Notes: a model not told the origin generated them from the letters alone. Shown: positions 1 through 8,733, numbered from the stretch's first letter. The stretch: DNA of 64,000 nt from CALDTK01 sp965213735 (GCA_965213735.1 CBDCAB010000006.1:744001-808000), one strand, 5' to 3'. Made by a program: numbers and translations.

Positions 1-64
1 CAAACCACTGCGGCTCATCACCTGCTGCAGGCAACTGCGCGGAAATACTCCTTATAGCACTCAT
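1..64 (-). CDS. Partial CDS cut by the left edge (5' end only), unidentified
   Basis: An ATG at 64-62 overlaps the TGA stop (63-61) of the upstream regulator gene in the classic ATGA arrangement. The frame stays open to base 1 and encodes 21 residues beginning MSAIRSISAQLPAAGD. The 4-bp overlap suggests translational coupling and membership of the same leftward operon. The fragment is too short to assign to a family. In other Bacteroidota, regulators like the neighbouring one often precede polysaccharide genes, so a glycan enzyme is possible, but that is inference only. Confidence 0.6.
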   Translation of the reverse strand, partial: MSAIRSISAQLPAAGDEPQWF

Positions 65-609
65 ACAGCAGCCAATCGTTGACGGTCCCACAACAGCAGC
101 GGCTGAGGCTTAAACATGTCTAGCGACCCTCCTTTTTCTTCCTCTTTCGAGAAAACCACATAGCGCACCTTGCGACCTACCATTTCTTCTACACGGGTCA
201 CTAACTTGAGCAAATACACCTTGTCTATTTCTCCCACCAAAAGCAAATCTATAACCGGTGAATTAGCCCCGCGACTCAAGGCTCCAGCCAAATAAACTCG
301 CTCCAGCTGTCCGAGCTTGTCGACAATTTCATCTACAATCTTGTCGAGGCCTACGTGTTTACGCACAATCTGGTGAATGTTCTCATAGAGCGGATGCTCC
401 ACATTGGCGCGAAACATCCGCTTGTTGCCTTCGAATTTGCTGGTGAGTAGGCCCGCTCGACTCAGCCGGTTCAGCTCGACCCGTATCGCATTGCTGCTGT
501 CACCAAACTCAGCCTCCAAGCCACGCAGGTAACCCTCTGTAGCACCGTTGAGAAAGAATTTGAGTAGCAATTTGACCCTAGTCTTGCTACTAATAAGTGA
601 CTCAATCAT
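61..609 (-). CDS. Winged-helix transcriptional regulator with nucleotidyltransferase-like C-terminal domain
   Basis: 182 residues. Residues about 1-75 look like an ArsR/MarR-type winged helix-turn-helix (LLKFFLNGATEGYLRGLE, then NAIRVELNRLSRAGLL and a beta wing SKFEGNKRMFRAN). Residues about 95-170 resemble a minimal nucleotidyltransferase fold (VYLAGALSRG, VIDLLLVG). This two-domain architecture is common in Bacteroidota, often beside LPS, capsule or exopolysaccharide genes. Here it lies 17 bp downstream of a flippase gene and overlaps the next gene by 4 bp, which fits a role in controlling surface polysaccharide genes; this is inferred from context. An exact TAnnTTTG box sits 7 nt before the ATG, so it can be transcribed separately from the flippase. 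Catalytic activity of the NT-like domain is doubtful, as I see no clear GS...DxD metal site. Confidence 0.8.
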   Translation of the reverse strand: MIESLISSKTRVKLLLKFFLNGATEGYLRGLEAEFGDSSNAIRVELNRLSRAGLLTSKFEGNKRMFRANVEHPLYENIHQIVRKHVGLDKIVDEIVDKLGQLERVYLAGALSRGANSPVIDLLLVGEIDKVYLLKLVTRVEEMVGRKVRYVVFSKEEEKGGSLDMFKPQPLLLWDRQRLAAV

Positions 610-616
610 CCCGGCA

Positions 617-624
617 CAAAGCTA
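617..624 (-). promoter_or_regulatory. Bacteroidota-type -7 promoter box TAGCTTTG
   Basis: Reads TAGCTTTG on the minus strand, an exact match to TAnnTTTG. Seven nucleotides separate it from the ATG at 609, so transcription would start at or just before the start codon. I see no convincing -33 TTTG element. Confidence 0.5.
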
Positions 625-626
625 CA

Positions 627-2120
627 CTACTTCAGCTGAGCTTCGGCCCGCCGCCACAGCTTTGCGGCCTCCAGCGTCCGTTGCAGCACGCTCCGTTCTA
701 GCCAGTAAAGGAGGAGTAGGTAGACCGCACCCGACAGCAGCAATGCTAGCGTCAATACAATTGGGGTGGCCAGTAGCTCCTCCGCCTGCCAGACAATTAT
801 CCACGCTACTGCGGCTACCACAAAGGCTACGCACGAGGCCCGACCAAGCGCTAGTAGCTGAGGCGCGACAGCCATATCCGTCAGCCGCGCCCTCAACCAC
901 ATGTCGTAGCACACCTTGCCGAGCCCCCCAAGCATTGCAAACGTTGCAACCACCCAAATCAAATCCCCCAGCAGATAACCAAGAACTAGTGTCAGACCCA
1001 GCCAAGCAGTAAATCTCACCTGCAATTTCACGCTCTCCGTAGCATAGCCAAGCCCAAACAAGTAGGCACCAACAGGATTAATAAAACCCGAGCAAAAGCC
1101 GTAGAAACACAGCCACTGCAACATGCGCACCAGCAAAGGGTCAGTGCTACCAAGGAAGACCTCCACCACTGGCTCGGCGAGTACAGCAAGCAAAGCGTAG
1201 CAGGGCAGCAGCAGCAACACCACCAGCCGCTGATTGCGCATATAAGCAGCATTTACAGCAGCAACTTGCCCTTGCAGTTGAGCATATATCGGGAAGTAAA
1301 GCTTGGCCAGCACCACCCCAAATAGCTGATAAGGACGCAGCACGAGCTGTATCGCCAACTCGTACAGTCCCAGCTGCGCAATACCAAACCACACGCTGAT
1401 CAGCAAGCGATCCACGCGGTGTGAAGCCAAATTCAGCAGCCCCTCCGTCATCTGGACCAGCCCATACTTCAGCATCGGGCGCACCGACTCCAGACTAGCG
1501 TACTGCGCTAAGGGCAATTCATGTCGACGCTCCCTCCACAGCAGGTGCAAAGTCGTAAACAGGAGCATTGATACTACCTGGCCCAACACCACGCTCCACA
1601 AGCCATAGCCCGCAAGTAGCAGCAGTATACATGTCGCATCACCTGCAAACACATTGATGATGTCTATGCTGCTGTTGTGGCCATGACGATGCGCCTTCGT
1701 CTTTATCGCTTGCTCAAATTCGCCAGGTGCTTTGAAAATATAGCCGGCGCCAAGGACAGCAAACAAAGCGTAGGTCGTGGAGCTCAACCAATCGCCAGCC
1801 CACAACACCAACAGCACAAGAAATATAAAAGCCGTCATCAGCCCCACTTGCACCAGCCGGAGCGTTCGCAATTGTGACTTGGCCACCTCCTGAAAGTGAA
1901 CCACTGCGCCAGCTATGCCAAAGCCACCTACACGCGTTGTCAGTAACCCAAAGGTGAGTAGCCACGACCACACACCGAGCTCAGTGGCAGCGAGCGTACG
2001 CGCAATGACTGCAAACTTGAGCAGCGACGTGAGGTTGGTCGCGATCAATCCCGCCGTGATATACGCGGCGTTTTTGACTAACCTCGCTGGACTATCTGCT
2101 GCTTCGTTCAAGATAGGCAA
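627..2120 (-). CDS. Wzx-like polysaccharide flippase (oligosaccharide flippase family)
   Basis: 497 residues, almost wholly hydrophobic with about 12-14 predicted membrane segments, in the MVF/MATE-like flippase superfamily that moves lipid-linked oligosaccharide units across the inner membrane. Family-typical features are the N-terminal KNAAYITAGLIATNLTSLLK helix and IARTLAATELGVWSW, and the mid-protein RVDRLLISVWFGIAQLGLYE, which matches the usual 'D..ig.flG...lG.Y' motif. No ATG exists near the 5' end; the first possible start after an in-frame stop is TTG at 2120, with a second TTG at 2111. The first lies inside a near-match to TAnnTTTG (TTAGTTTG), so 2111 may be the true start. It is 22 bp downstream of the HAD gene and 17 bp upstream of the regulator gene. 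Substrate unknown. Confidence 0.85.
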   Translation of the reverse strand: MPILNEAADSPARLVKNAAYITAGLIATNLTSLLKFAVIARTLAATELGVWSWLLTFGLLTTRVGGFGIAGAVVHFQEVAKSQLRTLRLVQVGLMTAFIFLVLLVLWAGDWLSSTTYALFAVLGAGYIFKAPGEFEQAIKTKAHRHGHNSSIDIINVFAGDATCILLLLAGYGLWSVVLGQVVSMLLFTTLHLLWRERRHELPLAQYASLESVRPMLKYGLVQMTEGLLNLASHRVDRLLISVWFGIAQLGLYELAIQLVLRPYQLFGVVLAKLYFPIYAQLQGQVAAVNAAYMRNQRLVVLLLLPCYALLAVLAEPVVEVFLGSTDPLLVRMLQWLCFYGFCSGFINPVGAYLFGLGYATESVKLQVRFTAWLGLTLVLGYLLGDLIWVVATFAMLGGLGKVCYDMWLRARLTDMAVAPQLLALGRASCVAFVVAAVAWIIVWQAEELLATPIVLTLALLLSGAVYLLLLYWLERSVLQRTLEAAKLWRRAEAQLK

Positions 2121-2142
2121 ACTAAACCCTCAGCACTCGTTG

Positions 2143-2937
2143 TCACACCAGGAGTTGAGCCAGCACCTGCTCTACACCTTGCTCAGCATTCGAAGCAGTT
2201 TGGTAAGCCGCCGCCGCTTTAAGTTCTGGGTGAGCATTAGCCATCGCAAAGCTGAACCGCGCCCGCCGCAGCATCTCCAAATCATTGAGGTAGTCGCCAA
2301 AGGCCATCGTTTCAGCTGGACCCACGCCTAGTCTCTCCTGCACCAAAGCCACAGCATGACCTTTATGCGCATTAGGATGACTAACATCCACCCAGCGCTG
2401 ACTTGAAATTTTCACCTGTATCTGCGGTCGCAGGTGTTTTACCAGCGGATAAATGTGGCGCTCTGAATTGTCAGCATAAAAGAGGGCTATTTTCAGGATA
2501 GGCTCCCGTACGCTGTACAGATCATCTACTGCTTGGTAGCGGGTGTAATACTCCTGGAGGTAGGTCAGAAATTCTGCTGATCTAGCCGAAGCAAAGGCTC
2601 CACTGGCGCTACACAGTACTGCGTGTATATCAGTTCGAGCTGCAATGGCATCGAGTGTTGCTGTTACGCCTTCAGCGGGTAGGGTAGTGGTGAGCAGCGT
2701 GTGCTGGCCATCACGTACATAAGCTCCGTTTTCAGCAATGAGAAGAGCCGCGGCTGCATCTCCTCCTAGCTTTTCCACCATACTCTCATACTGTCGCCCG
2801 CTCGCTGCCACGAATCTGATGCCCCTGTCTGTGAGTTGGGTCAGCTGCTGCTCAAAACGTGCGGAGATTTTATGAGCTGGATTGAGCAAACTCCCATCCA
2901 TGTCGCATACCACTAATCTTACTCCTGATAAATCCAT
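2143..2937 (-). CDS. Cof-type HAD-IIB family phosphatase
   Basis: 264 residues from the chosen ATG at 2937. Motif I VVCDMDGSLLNP (DxDGT/S with the two catalytic Asp) falls within the first 20 residues, followed by HKISARFEQQL typical of the Cof family, a motif II-like FVAASGR, the conserved Lys in AHKGHAVALV (motif III region) and motif IV AFGDYLNDLEML (GDxxND). These proteins are cytosolic Mg-dependent phosphatases acting on sugar phosphates or FMN-like substrates; the substrate here cannot be told. The frame is open up to 3048, but that start would overlap the divergent response regulator and adds a basic, non-homologous tail, so 2937 was chosen. TATGTTGG, one mismatch from TAnnTTTG, ends 4 nt before this ATG. 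Confidence 0.88.
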   Translation of the reverse strand: MDLSGVRLVVCDMDGSLLNPAHKISARFEQQLTQLTDRGIRFVAASGRQYESMVEKLGGDAAAALLIAENGAYVRDGQHTLLTTTLPAEGVTATLDAIAARTDIHAVLCSASGAFASARSAEFLTYLQEYYTRYQAVDDLYSVREPILKIALFYADNSERHIYPLVKHLRPQIQVKISSQRWVDVSHPNAHKGHAVALVQERLGVGPAETMAFGDYLNDLEMLRRARFSFAMANAHPELKAAAAYQTASNAEQGVEQVLAQLLV

Positions 2938-3046
2938 GCCGCCAACATACTCCAGGTGCAGATGCTTGAGCTTGCGACACTTTCTTCGGCGTAAGTGAGC
3001 AAAGTTTACAAAGCTGCTGTTCACCTCAACAGAACCTGTATCACCC

Positions 3047-3448
3047 ATGAGCCGACTTCACCCATATGTCCTTTTAGTGGATGATGACGAAGCAAGTCAT
3101 TATCTGCACAAAAGACTCATCCACAAGAATTTTCCCGATGCCAAAGTCGAAGCTGTCACTGACGGCCGCCTCGCTTTGCGTCACTTGCTCGAATCGTCAT
3201 CGACAGGAGAAAACTGCCCTACCCATATCTGGCTCGACCTCAAGATGCCGCGTATGGATGGCTGGAATTTCTTGGAAGCACTAGCCGTAAATGCAAGCCG
3301 ACTCAATTGTCGCCCGCAAATCACTATAGTATCAACGGCAGCCGATGTGGAAGAGCGCACTAAAGCCAACAGGTACGGCATCAGTGCAGTCGTCGAAAAA
3401 TTTATGACTTCAGAGCAGTGTGCACACATTCTATCTTCGATGAATTAG
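3047..3448 (+). CDS. Single-domain response regulator (CheY-like receiver)
   Basis: 133 residues, one receiver domain and no output domain. Acidic pocket DDD at 12-14, phospho-acceptor Asp64 in IWLDLKMPRMDGW, Ser96 in IVSTAAD in the Thr/Ser switch position, and the conserved Lys118. The usual K-P dipeptide is K-F here (VVEKFMT). The LxxLLESS...CP..IWLDLKMP pattern resembles the Rcp1-like receivers of Bacteroidota that interact with hybrid or phytochrome-type kinases. No histidine kinase is present in the window, so the partner is unknown. It is divergent from the HAD gene, with 109 bp between the chosen starts, and convergent with the UbiD gene 16 bp away. Confidence 0.9.
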   Translation: MSRLHPYVLLVDDDEASHYLHKRLIHKNFPDAKVEAVTDGRLALRHLLESSSTGENCPTHIWLDLKMPRMDGWNFLEALAVNASRLNCRPQITIVSTAADVEERTKANRYGISAVVEKFMTSEQCAHILSSMN

Positions 3449-3464
3449 CGATCGCCGCTGGTGA

Positions 3465-5318
3465 TTAGGATACTGTGTGGACTTTAGGTAATACACCATA
3501 CAGCTCCCCGCCTTTGCTAAACAGCCTGTCGACCCTGGCCGCAACTTGCGCATCGGTTTCGAGTGGGGGAGCATGATGCTTCTTTACACGGGCATCGAGC
3601 AGTAGCGGACCGTTACAGCCCCAGTGCTTATCTGTGGTTGATGAATCGACCCCATACACGTCGCTGCTCGGATTGCTACGCGTAAACGCCACCCATAAAA
3701 AATTATCGAGTGAGGCGGCCACAAAAGCTGCATCATCTGCCAGCACGAGCAACGGAAACGTCTCGACTAGCTGGACGGGAATCTGCTTCAGCAAGTCATC
3801 CACCTGCCATTCAGCGGCACCCGCCACCTGTAGCGCAAGTACGCCTGGCATTACCACCCGCACCTGCTGGAGCGAAGTCGCCATAGCCAGGTGAGCGATG
3901 GGGAGCTCCCTGCCTAACTCTCGCCGCTGTGGGCCTCGAGCTGCCCACACTGCTTTGCTTCCGCTGTTCCACGCCTCACCAGAATAGTCGAGCGTGTCTA
4001 TTGTCCAGTTGGTGTAGAAGTGTACATCGCGCCGCCAGTCCACACGTTGCAACACATGTTCGACAAATGGCTGTATGTCATGGCAATCAAGCTCGCTATG
4101 CGTACTACCGTCGGCAATGAGCAGAAATTTGGCGAGGCTGGTCTGCCCCGAACCCAGCAGCCGATTCGCCTGCGTCAAAAGTTCTTCAGGCGAACCTTCA
4201 TCCTCGCGAAACGGCATGTAGCGTTCGCTTCCTACGGCAAGCAGCAAGGGGTGCACACCTGCTGCATCAACGGCGTTTACCTGCCTTACCCCCGGAAATT
4301 CTGTCGGCGTAAGATCCTTAACGATCTGTGAGATGAGGTAGCCAAAGGAGGAGTCTTCCATCGGCGGGCGCCCAACTACGCTAAAATGCCAAATCGCATC
4401 CTTGCGGTGGTAGACAGTATCGACCTCCAGTACCGGAAAGTCGTGCTGCAAGGAGTAGTAGCCTAAATGATCTCCAAAAGGACCTTCAGGCATTACGCGA
4501 TCTTTGCGCACCGTGCCGGTAATGACAAAATCAGCCTCTGCTGGCAGAAGGTGGCCCAGCTCACTCCAGGTATACTGCACCGCGTGGCCAGCGAGCATAC
4601 CTGCAAATGTGAGTTCGCTGAGGCCTTCCGGCAATGGCATGATTGCAGCCACAGCGTAGCTCGGTGCTCCCCCCACTGCTACACTCGCACGAAACGCTTG
4701 GTCAGTCTGCAGATACTGCTGATGGTGCACGCCAATACCGCGGTGCAGCTGGTAGTGCAGACCTACCTCCTCATCCGGCACGTAGTCATTGCCACTCATT
4801 TGCACGCGATACATCCCCATATTACTGTCCATTGCGGAGCGCGATCCAGGGGGTAGCGTGATCACCTGCGGCATAGTCACGAACGCCCCACCGTCGAGCG
4901 GCCAACTTTTAATGAGGGGCAATTGAGAAATGCTGGTTCGCCCATATAGTACTGGCGCTATCCCAAACCTCTTGCGCTTGGGTAGGGCAGTTAAGGCCGT
5001 TAAGGGTGCAGATGCATATTTTATTGGCGCTTTCGCAAAACGAGTAATATCAATCTTCAGCTCCACAATTTTTTGCACACGTGCTAGCGTATCCCGAAAC
5101 AGCCACTCCGTCCGCTCAAACGTGCCGTACAGATTGCTCAATGCCCGAAATGGAGAACCTTTGACGCGTTCATAAAGTATTGCAGGCCCACCTGCAGCGA
5201 ATATGCGCCGGTGCACTTCTGCCATTTCCAAATCAGGATCGAGTTCAGTGCGGATGCGAAGGAGGCGCCGGTTCTGTTCGAGATCCTCGACCGCCGCCTG
5301 AAGGTTGCGATGTGCCAT
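3465..5318 (-). CDS. UbiD family decarboxylase (prenylated-FMN dependent)
   Basis: 617 residues from ATG 5318 (MAHRNLQAAVEDLEQN). The UbiD fold is evident: N-terminal LLRIRTELDPDLEMAEVHRR, then GGPAILYERVKG, the conserved RVQMSGNDY region, and PEGPFGDHLGYYS containing the family's catalytic Glu region and metal/phosphate-binding residues. UbiD enzymes use prenylated FMN, made by UbiX, to decarboxylate aromatic or unsaturated acids; quinone biosynthesis is the usual role, and Bacteroidota use menaquinone. No ubiX is in the window. The protein is longer than the E. coli enzyme (about 500 residues), which is common in this phylum. Start choice: a start at 5357 would overlap yggS by 35 bp; 5318 leaves a 4-bp gap after it and matches where homology begins. 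Confidence 0.88.
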   Translation of the reverse strand: MAHRNLQAAVEDLEQNRRLLRIRTELDPDLEMAEVHRRIFAAGGPAILYERVKGSPFRALSNLYGTFERTEWLFRDTLARVQKIVELKIDITRFAKAPIKYASAPLTALTALPKRKRFGIAPVLYGRTSISQLPLIKSWPLDGGAFVTMPQVITLPPGSRSAMDSNMGMYRVQMSGNDYVPDEEVGLHYQLHRGIGVHHQQYLQTDQAFRASVAVGGAPSYAVAAIMPLPEGLSELTFAGMLAGHAVQYTWSELGHLLPAEADFVITGTVRKDRVMPEGPFGDHLGYYSLQHDFPVLEVDTVYHRKDAIWHFSVVGRPPMEDSSFGYLISQIVKDLTPTEFPGVRQVNAVDAAGVHPLLLAVGSERYMPFREDEGSPEELLTQANRLLGSGQTSLAKFLLIADGSTHSELDCHDIQPFVEHVLQRVDWRRDVHFYTNWTIDTLDYSGEAWNSGSKAVWAARGPQRRELGRELPIAHLAMATSLQQVRVVMPGVLALQVAGAAEWQVDDLLKQIPVQLVETFPLLVLADDAAFVAASLDNFLWVAFTRSNPSSDVYGVDSSTTDKHWGCNGPLLLDARVKKHHAPPLETDAQVAARVDRLFSKGGELYGVLPKVHTVS

Positions 5319-5322
5319 AGCG

Positions 5323-5994
5323 TCAAGTGTGCCTTTCCCCAAAAACCAGGCTGCCAACCCTCAACATGGTGCTGCCTTGTTTTAGCGCAAGCTGATAATC
5401 GCCACTCATACCCATGCTGAGCGTACTCCAATCGGGGCGACGGATGTAGTACTTCTCCTGGACCTCATCAAACAGCGATTTCAAACGTGCGAAATCATCG
5501 GCTATCCGCAATTCGCTGCTCGTGTTAGAAGCCATGCCCATAATTCCTGACGGGCGCATCCAGGCCAAACGATGAATCTGCTCGCCTTCCATCACGTCAA
5601 TCAGTTCTTGTGGAGTAAAACCGTGCTTGCTAGCCTCATCGGTTACATCCACCTGCAAGAGCACGTTAATAATGCGCCCAACTTGGCGACCGCGTTTGTC
5701 GATTTCAGCAGCCAACTTCAGCGAATCGACGCCGTGAATTAAGTGGATGAAAGGCGCTATGTGCTTCACCTTATTGCGCTGCAGCGTGCCCACAAAGTGC
5801 CAGCGAATATCCTTGGGTAATGCATCATACTTCTCCGTGAGCTCCTGAACGTAATTCTCGCCAAAATCCCGCTGACCGAGCTCGTAAAGTGCTCGTATAT
5901 CCGCAATGGACTGAAATTTCGACACCGCAACCAGCTCGGCATTGTGAGCATCTACGGCCTGGCGAAGTTGATGGTAGGCGTCAGCGTTTGGCAT
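5323..5994 (-). CDS. yggS: YggS family PLP homeostasis protein
   Basis: 223 residues, a single alanine-racemase-like TIM barrel. The PLP lysine is Lys26 in LVAVSKFQ; further hallmarks are GENYVQE, WHFVGTLQRNK, STLSMGMSGDYQLAL and the phosphate-binding GSTMLRVGSLVFGER at the C-terminus. YggS/PROSC proteins bind PLP without clear catalysis and maintain B6 and amino-acid homeostasis in the cytosol. Length is normal for the family. The gene lies between the deoxynucleoside kinase (21 bp upstream) and ubiD-family (4 bp downstream) genes, most likely one transcript. Directly before the ATG is TACCTTGCCGGC, a TAnnTTTG-like box missing one T. Confidence 0.95.
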   Translation of the reverse strand: MPNADAYHQLRQAVDAHNAELVAVSKFQSIADIRALYELGQRDFGENYVQELTEKYDALPKDIRWHFVGTLQRNKVKHIAPFIHLIHGVDSLKLAAEIDKRGRQVGRIINVLLQVDVTDEASKHGFTPQELIDVMEGEQIHRLAWMRPSGIMGMASNTSSELRIADDFARLKSLFDEVQEKYYIRRPDWSTLSMGMSGDYQLALKQGSTMLRVGSLVFGERHT

Positions 5995-6015
5995 GCCGGC
6001 AAGGTAGGAGACTCG

Positions 6016-6666
6016 CTAGAACAAGCCGCCCAATTCGCCCTGTACTCGCTCAACGACATAGCCCAAATCTTCGGCAGAATTAACGAAATCCAGCTCGTTG
6101 GCATCAATAATCAATTTAGGTCCGGATGAGTATCCCTGGATCCACTCGTCATAGCGCGTATTGAGCCGCTTGAGGTAATCAATTGAAATAGAGCCTTCGT
6201 ATTCACGTCCGCGCTTTTCGATATGATTGACCAGCGTTGGAATTCCAGCCCGCAGGTAGATGAGCAAATCTGGCGGCTGTATCTGCGACTGCATGGCCTC
6301 GAATAGCTCGAAATAATTGCGGAAGTCGCGCTCGCTCATCAGGCCCATGTGGTGCAGGTTGGGCGCGAATATCTGAGCGTCTTCATAAATTGTGCGATCT
6401 TGAATCACCGTTTTCGTACCCGCTAGTATGTCCGTGATGCCTTTGTAGCGCTTGTGCAGAAAGTAGACCTGTAGGTTGAAGGCCCACCTGTTCATATCGT
6501 TGTAGAAGTCGTTGAGGTAGGGATTGTCGTCGGTACTTTCGTACTGTACCTCCCAGTCAAACTGCTTGCCTAGCTTGCCACAAAGCGTTGTCTTGCCTGC
6601 ACCAATGTTGCCGCTAACGGCTATATACTTTGGGTGAACATTGGGCGATCGCGCAGCACTCGACAT
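6016..6666 (-). CDS. Deoxynucleoside kinase (dGK/dAK-like)
   Basis: 216 residues. P-loop GNIGAGKTT at 19-27, the substrate-binding NPYLNDFYNDMNRWAFNLQ stretch, the DRTIYED motif (the DRS-type motif of this family), LIYLRAGIPTLVNHIEKRGR with the LID-like arginines, and YDEWI. These match the bacterial/animal deoxynucleoside kinase family that phosphorylates purine deoxynucleosides for dNTP salvage in the cytosol. Base specificity cannot be read from sequence alone. TTTCTTTGCCGGC stands immediately before the ATG, one mismatch from the -7 consensus, so it may have its own promoter despite lying only 54 bp after the PorE-like gene. Confidence 0.92.
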   Translation of the reverse strand: MSSAARSPNVHPKYIAVSGNIGAGKTTLCGKLGKQFDWEVQYESTDDNPYLNDFYNDMNRWAFNLQVYFLHKRYKGITDILAGTKTVIQDRTIYEDAQIFAPNLHHMGLMSERDFRNYFELFEAMQSQIQPPDLLIYLRAGIPTLVNHIEKRGREYEGSISIDYLKRLNTRYDEWIQGYSSGPKLIIDANELDFVNSAEDLGYVVERVQGELGGLF

Positions 6667-6720
6667 GCCGGCAAAGAAAAGCGAAGTTTTGGCTCCCGCG
6701 CGCTCAGCAGCAAATGCCCG

Positions 6721-8733
6721 CTACTCGAGGATGGCGAAGGTGGTGCGACGATTGAGTTGGTGCTCTTCTTCGGTGCAGCGGCTGCATGCACAGTCGGTTC
6801 GGGCCACATCTTCACCATAGCCAACAGCCTCCAATCGGCTAGCCTCAATACCCTGCGCTATCAAAAATTGCACAGCGCTTTCAGCACGCCGCTGACTCAG
6901 CGCGCGATTGTATGATTCCTGGCCTCGGCAGTCGGTATGCGATCCAAGTCGAATGCGCACCTCCGGATTCAACTGCAAGTCTCGTGCAAGTTCGCGCAGC
7001 GTCGGCTCGGCATCACTGCGGATGTCAGCCTTATCAAAGTCGTAGTAGATGTCATCAAGCACAATTTCTCGACCAGCGAATATTCGACTGAGCTCAATTT
7101 CGATTTCAAAGTCTTGATTGGGAGCACCAGCAATAGCGCGCATATCTCGGGTCGAGAAGCTGCCATCTTTTGCGAGGTAATTCGGCGCATTTGCTAAAAA
7201 ACGATAGTCTCTGCCCGCTTTGAGCTCGAGTTGCCAAACGCCTGGTTCCACCACTGTAAGCTCGCTCGTCACACTGTCTGTAGATGCCGTCAGCGCTGCA
7301 GATTCGAGAGGCTTCAGACCGAGTTTTTGGCTGCTAGGATTGCTAGGATCAGTACGAATAGGTTCCACCACGTTGATGGTCAGCAGCCAACGCGGCATGC
7401 GCTTCGCTTCCAGTGAATCGCGGCGTGCAGTGGTATCCACAGCAGGTGGGGGCGGAGGTGGGAGCAACTCAAACTTGAATATTTGATCCAATCCCGCACC
7501 ACGGCTGCTGCTGAAGTAGCCGGTTGGCTTACCTCCACGCAGCGCAGCTGGCGACCAGGTGATGCTAAAATCATCGCCGCCGCTGTTGAGTGGTGGCATC
7601 AGATTGGTAGGCGTCGACCATACATCTGAGCCGACGGGATACACGCGGTAAATATCCAGGCCCCCGAATCCTGCGTGACCGTCAGAACTGAAGAATAAGG
7701 AGTCGCCTTTAACAGAAGGCCACTGCTCGTTGCCAATCGTGTTGATTGTACGCGGCAGGCGCACCGGAGCCGACCAATCATGTGGGGGCATTTTCTCCAC
7801 CATATACAAATCATAGCCACCCACTCCATCTGGATGATTGGAAGAGTAGTAGAGCACCGATCCGTCTGCGCTCCAGGCTGGGTGCATGTAGTTAATTTCA
7901 TCCTCTTGAAAGGTCAGCGGCTGAGGCTCCGACCAAATATCGCCTTCACGTTCAGCGATGTAGAGCTGGCAGTAGCCGGTTTCGGTACCTAGTGGTGCAC
8001 AGCGCGTAAAGGCAAGTTGTTCGCCATCAGGACTTAGTGCGGCAGCGCCTTCATTAAATTCTCCATTGATTCGTTCATCGAGTGGCTCAGCTGCTGCACC
8101 GTTGGTAGGTTGCAGGTACAGATCACTATACGAGCGGCCAGTCCAGGCATAGGCAGTTTTAGCGTCAGCTTCACTCACCCGCTTGTCGGTACTGATAAAG
8201 AGGGCGTCATCCCCAGCAAAAGATGGTCCGTAGGCACTTGCGCCATTTCCATAATTTTGAGCTTCCACGGCGTAGCGAGCACGACTTTCATCAAATTCGA
8301 GTGCGAGTTGAGCGGCTTGCATCTGACGGCGGTACTGGTAGCGCGATCCTATCTCAATCCCCAATTCTTTGTAGGCTGCCAGCGCGGCGGTATACTGCTC
8401 GGTCTGCATGAGCATTTCGGCATACGCTTCGAGTGCTTGCGGCCCAAACTGGTAGTCGTAGGCGCGTCGGTACCAGTCTAGCGCATCGGCTGGTTGGTGT
8501 TGTGCGGCATAGCTCTCCCCCAGCATGTAGGCCAGCTTTCCTTGATCCACGCGGCTTTTCGTCCGGTTGTACTCTTTGGTGAGCAAGGGCACCGCTTCGT
8601 GGTAGCGCTTGAGTTCGTAGGCTGTCGTGCCGTCTGTGATTTTCTGTGTGTAGCTACAGGATTGTACAGCTTGCGCCAAAACAACACCTAGCATCACTCC
8701 AATTAAGCCAACAAACCAGCGGTTGAAACTCAT
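6721..8733 (-). CDS. PorE-like OmpA family lipoprotein (TPR - PD40 propeller - OmpA)
   Basis: About 670 residues. An N-terminal hydrophobic segment ends in VQSC (lipobox-like, Cys26), implying a lipoprotein. Residues about 35-150 are TPR-like helices (GKLAYMLGESYAAQHQPADA, WYRRAYDYQF). Residues about 180-470 carry PD40/WD40-type propeller blades (ALSPDGEQLAFT, AWSADGSVLYYSS, DSLFFSSDGHAGFGGLDIY). The C-terminal OmpA peptidoglycan-binding domain has DIYYDFDKADIR, GSHTDCRG and NRRTTFAIL. This order matches Porphyromonas PorE and its relatives, which anchor the type IX secretion complex to peptidoglycan. The frame extends upstream to 8856, but those residues (KKQRSQNRRSRPP) are the translated intergenic repeat, so ATG 8733 was chosen; 8739 is also possible. 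It may head a leftward transcript including dNK, yggS and the ubiD-family gene. Confidence 0.85.
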   Translation of the reverse strand: MSFNRWFVGLIGVMLGVVLAQAVQSCSYTQKITDGTTAYELKRYHEAVPLLTKEYNRTKSRVDQGKLAYMLGESYAAQHQPADALDWYRRAYDYQFGPQALEAYAEMLMQTEQYTAALAAYKELGIEIGSRYQYRRQMQAAQLALEFDESRARYAVEAQNYGNGASAYGPSFAGDDALFISTDKRVSEADAKTAYAWTGRSYSDLYLQPTNGAAAEPLDERINGEFNEGAAALSPDGEQLAFTRCAPLGTETGYCQLYIAEREGDIWSEPQPLTFQEDEINYMHPAWSADGSVLYYSSNHPDGVGGYDLYMVEKMPPHDWSAPVRLPRTINTIGNEQWPSVKGDSLFFSSDGHAGFGGLDIYRVYPVGSDVWSTPTNLMPPLNSGGDDFSITWSPAALRGGKPTGYFSSSRGAGLDQIFKFELLPPPPPPAVDTTARRDSLEAKRMPRWLLTINVVEPIRTDPSNPSSQKLGLKPLESAALTASTDSVTSELTVVEPGVWQLELKAGRDYRFLANAPNYLAKDGSFSTRDMRAIAGAPNQDFEIEIELSRIFAGREIVLDDIYYDFDKADIRSDAEPTLRELARDLQLNPEVRIRLGSHTDCRGQESYNRALSQRRAESAVQFLIAQGIEASRLEAVGYGEDVARTDCACSRCTEEEHQLNRRTTFAILE

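Noticed and set aside
548..1012. 154-codon plus-strand frame
   Set aside because: Opposite strand of the regulator and flippase genes; Pro/Ala-rich shadow without signal or domain.
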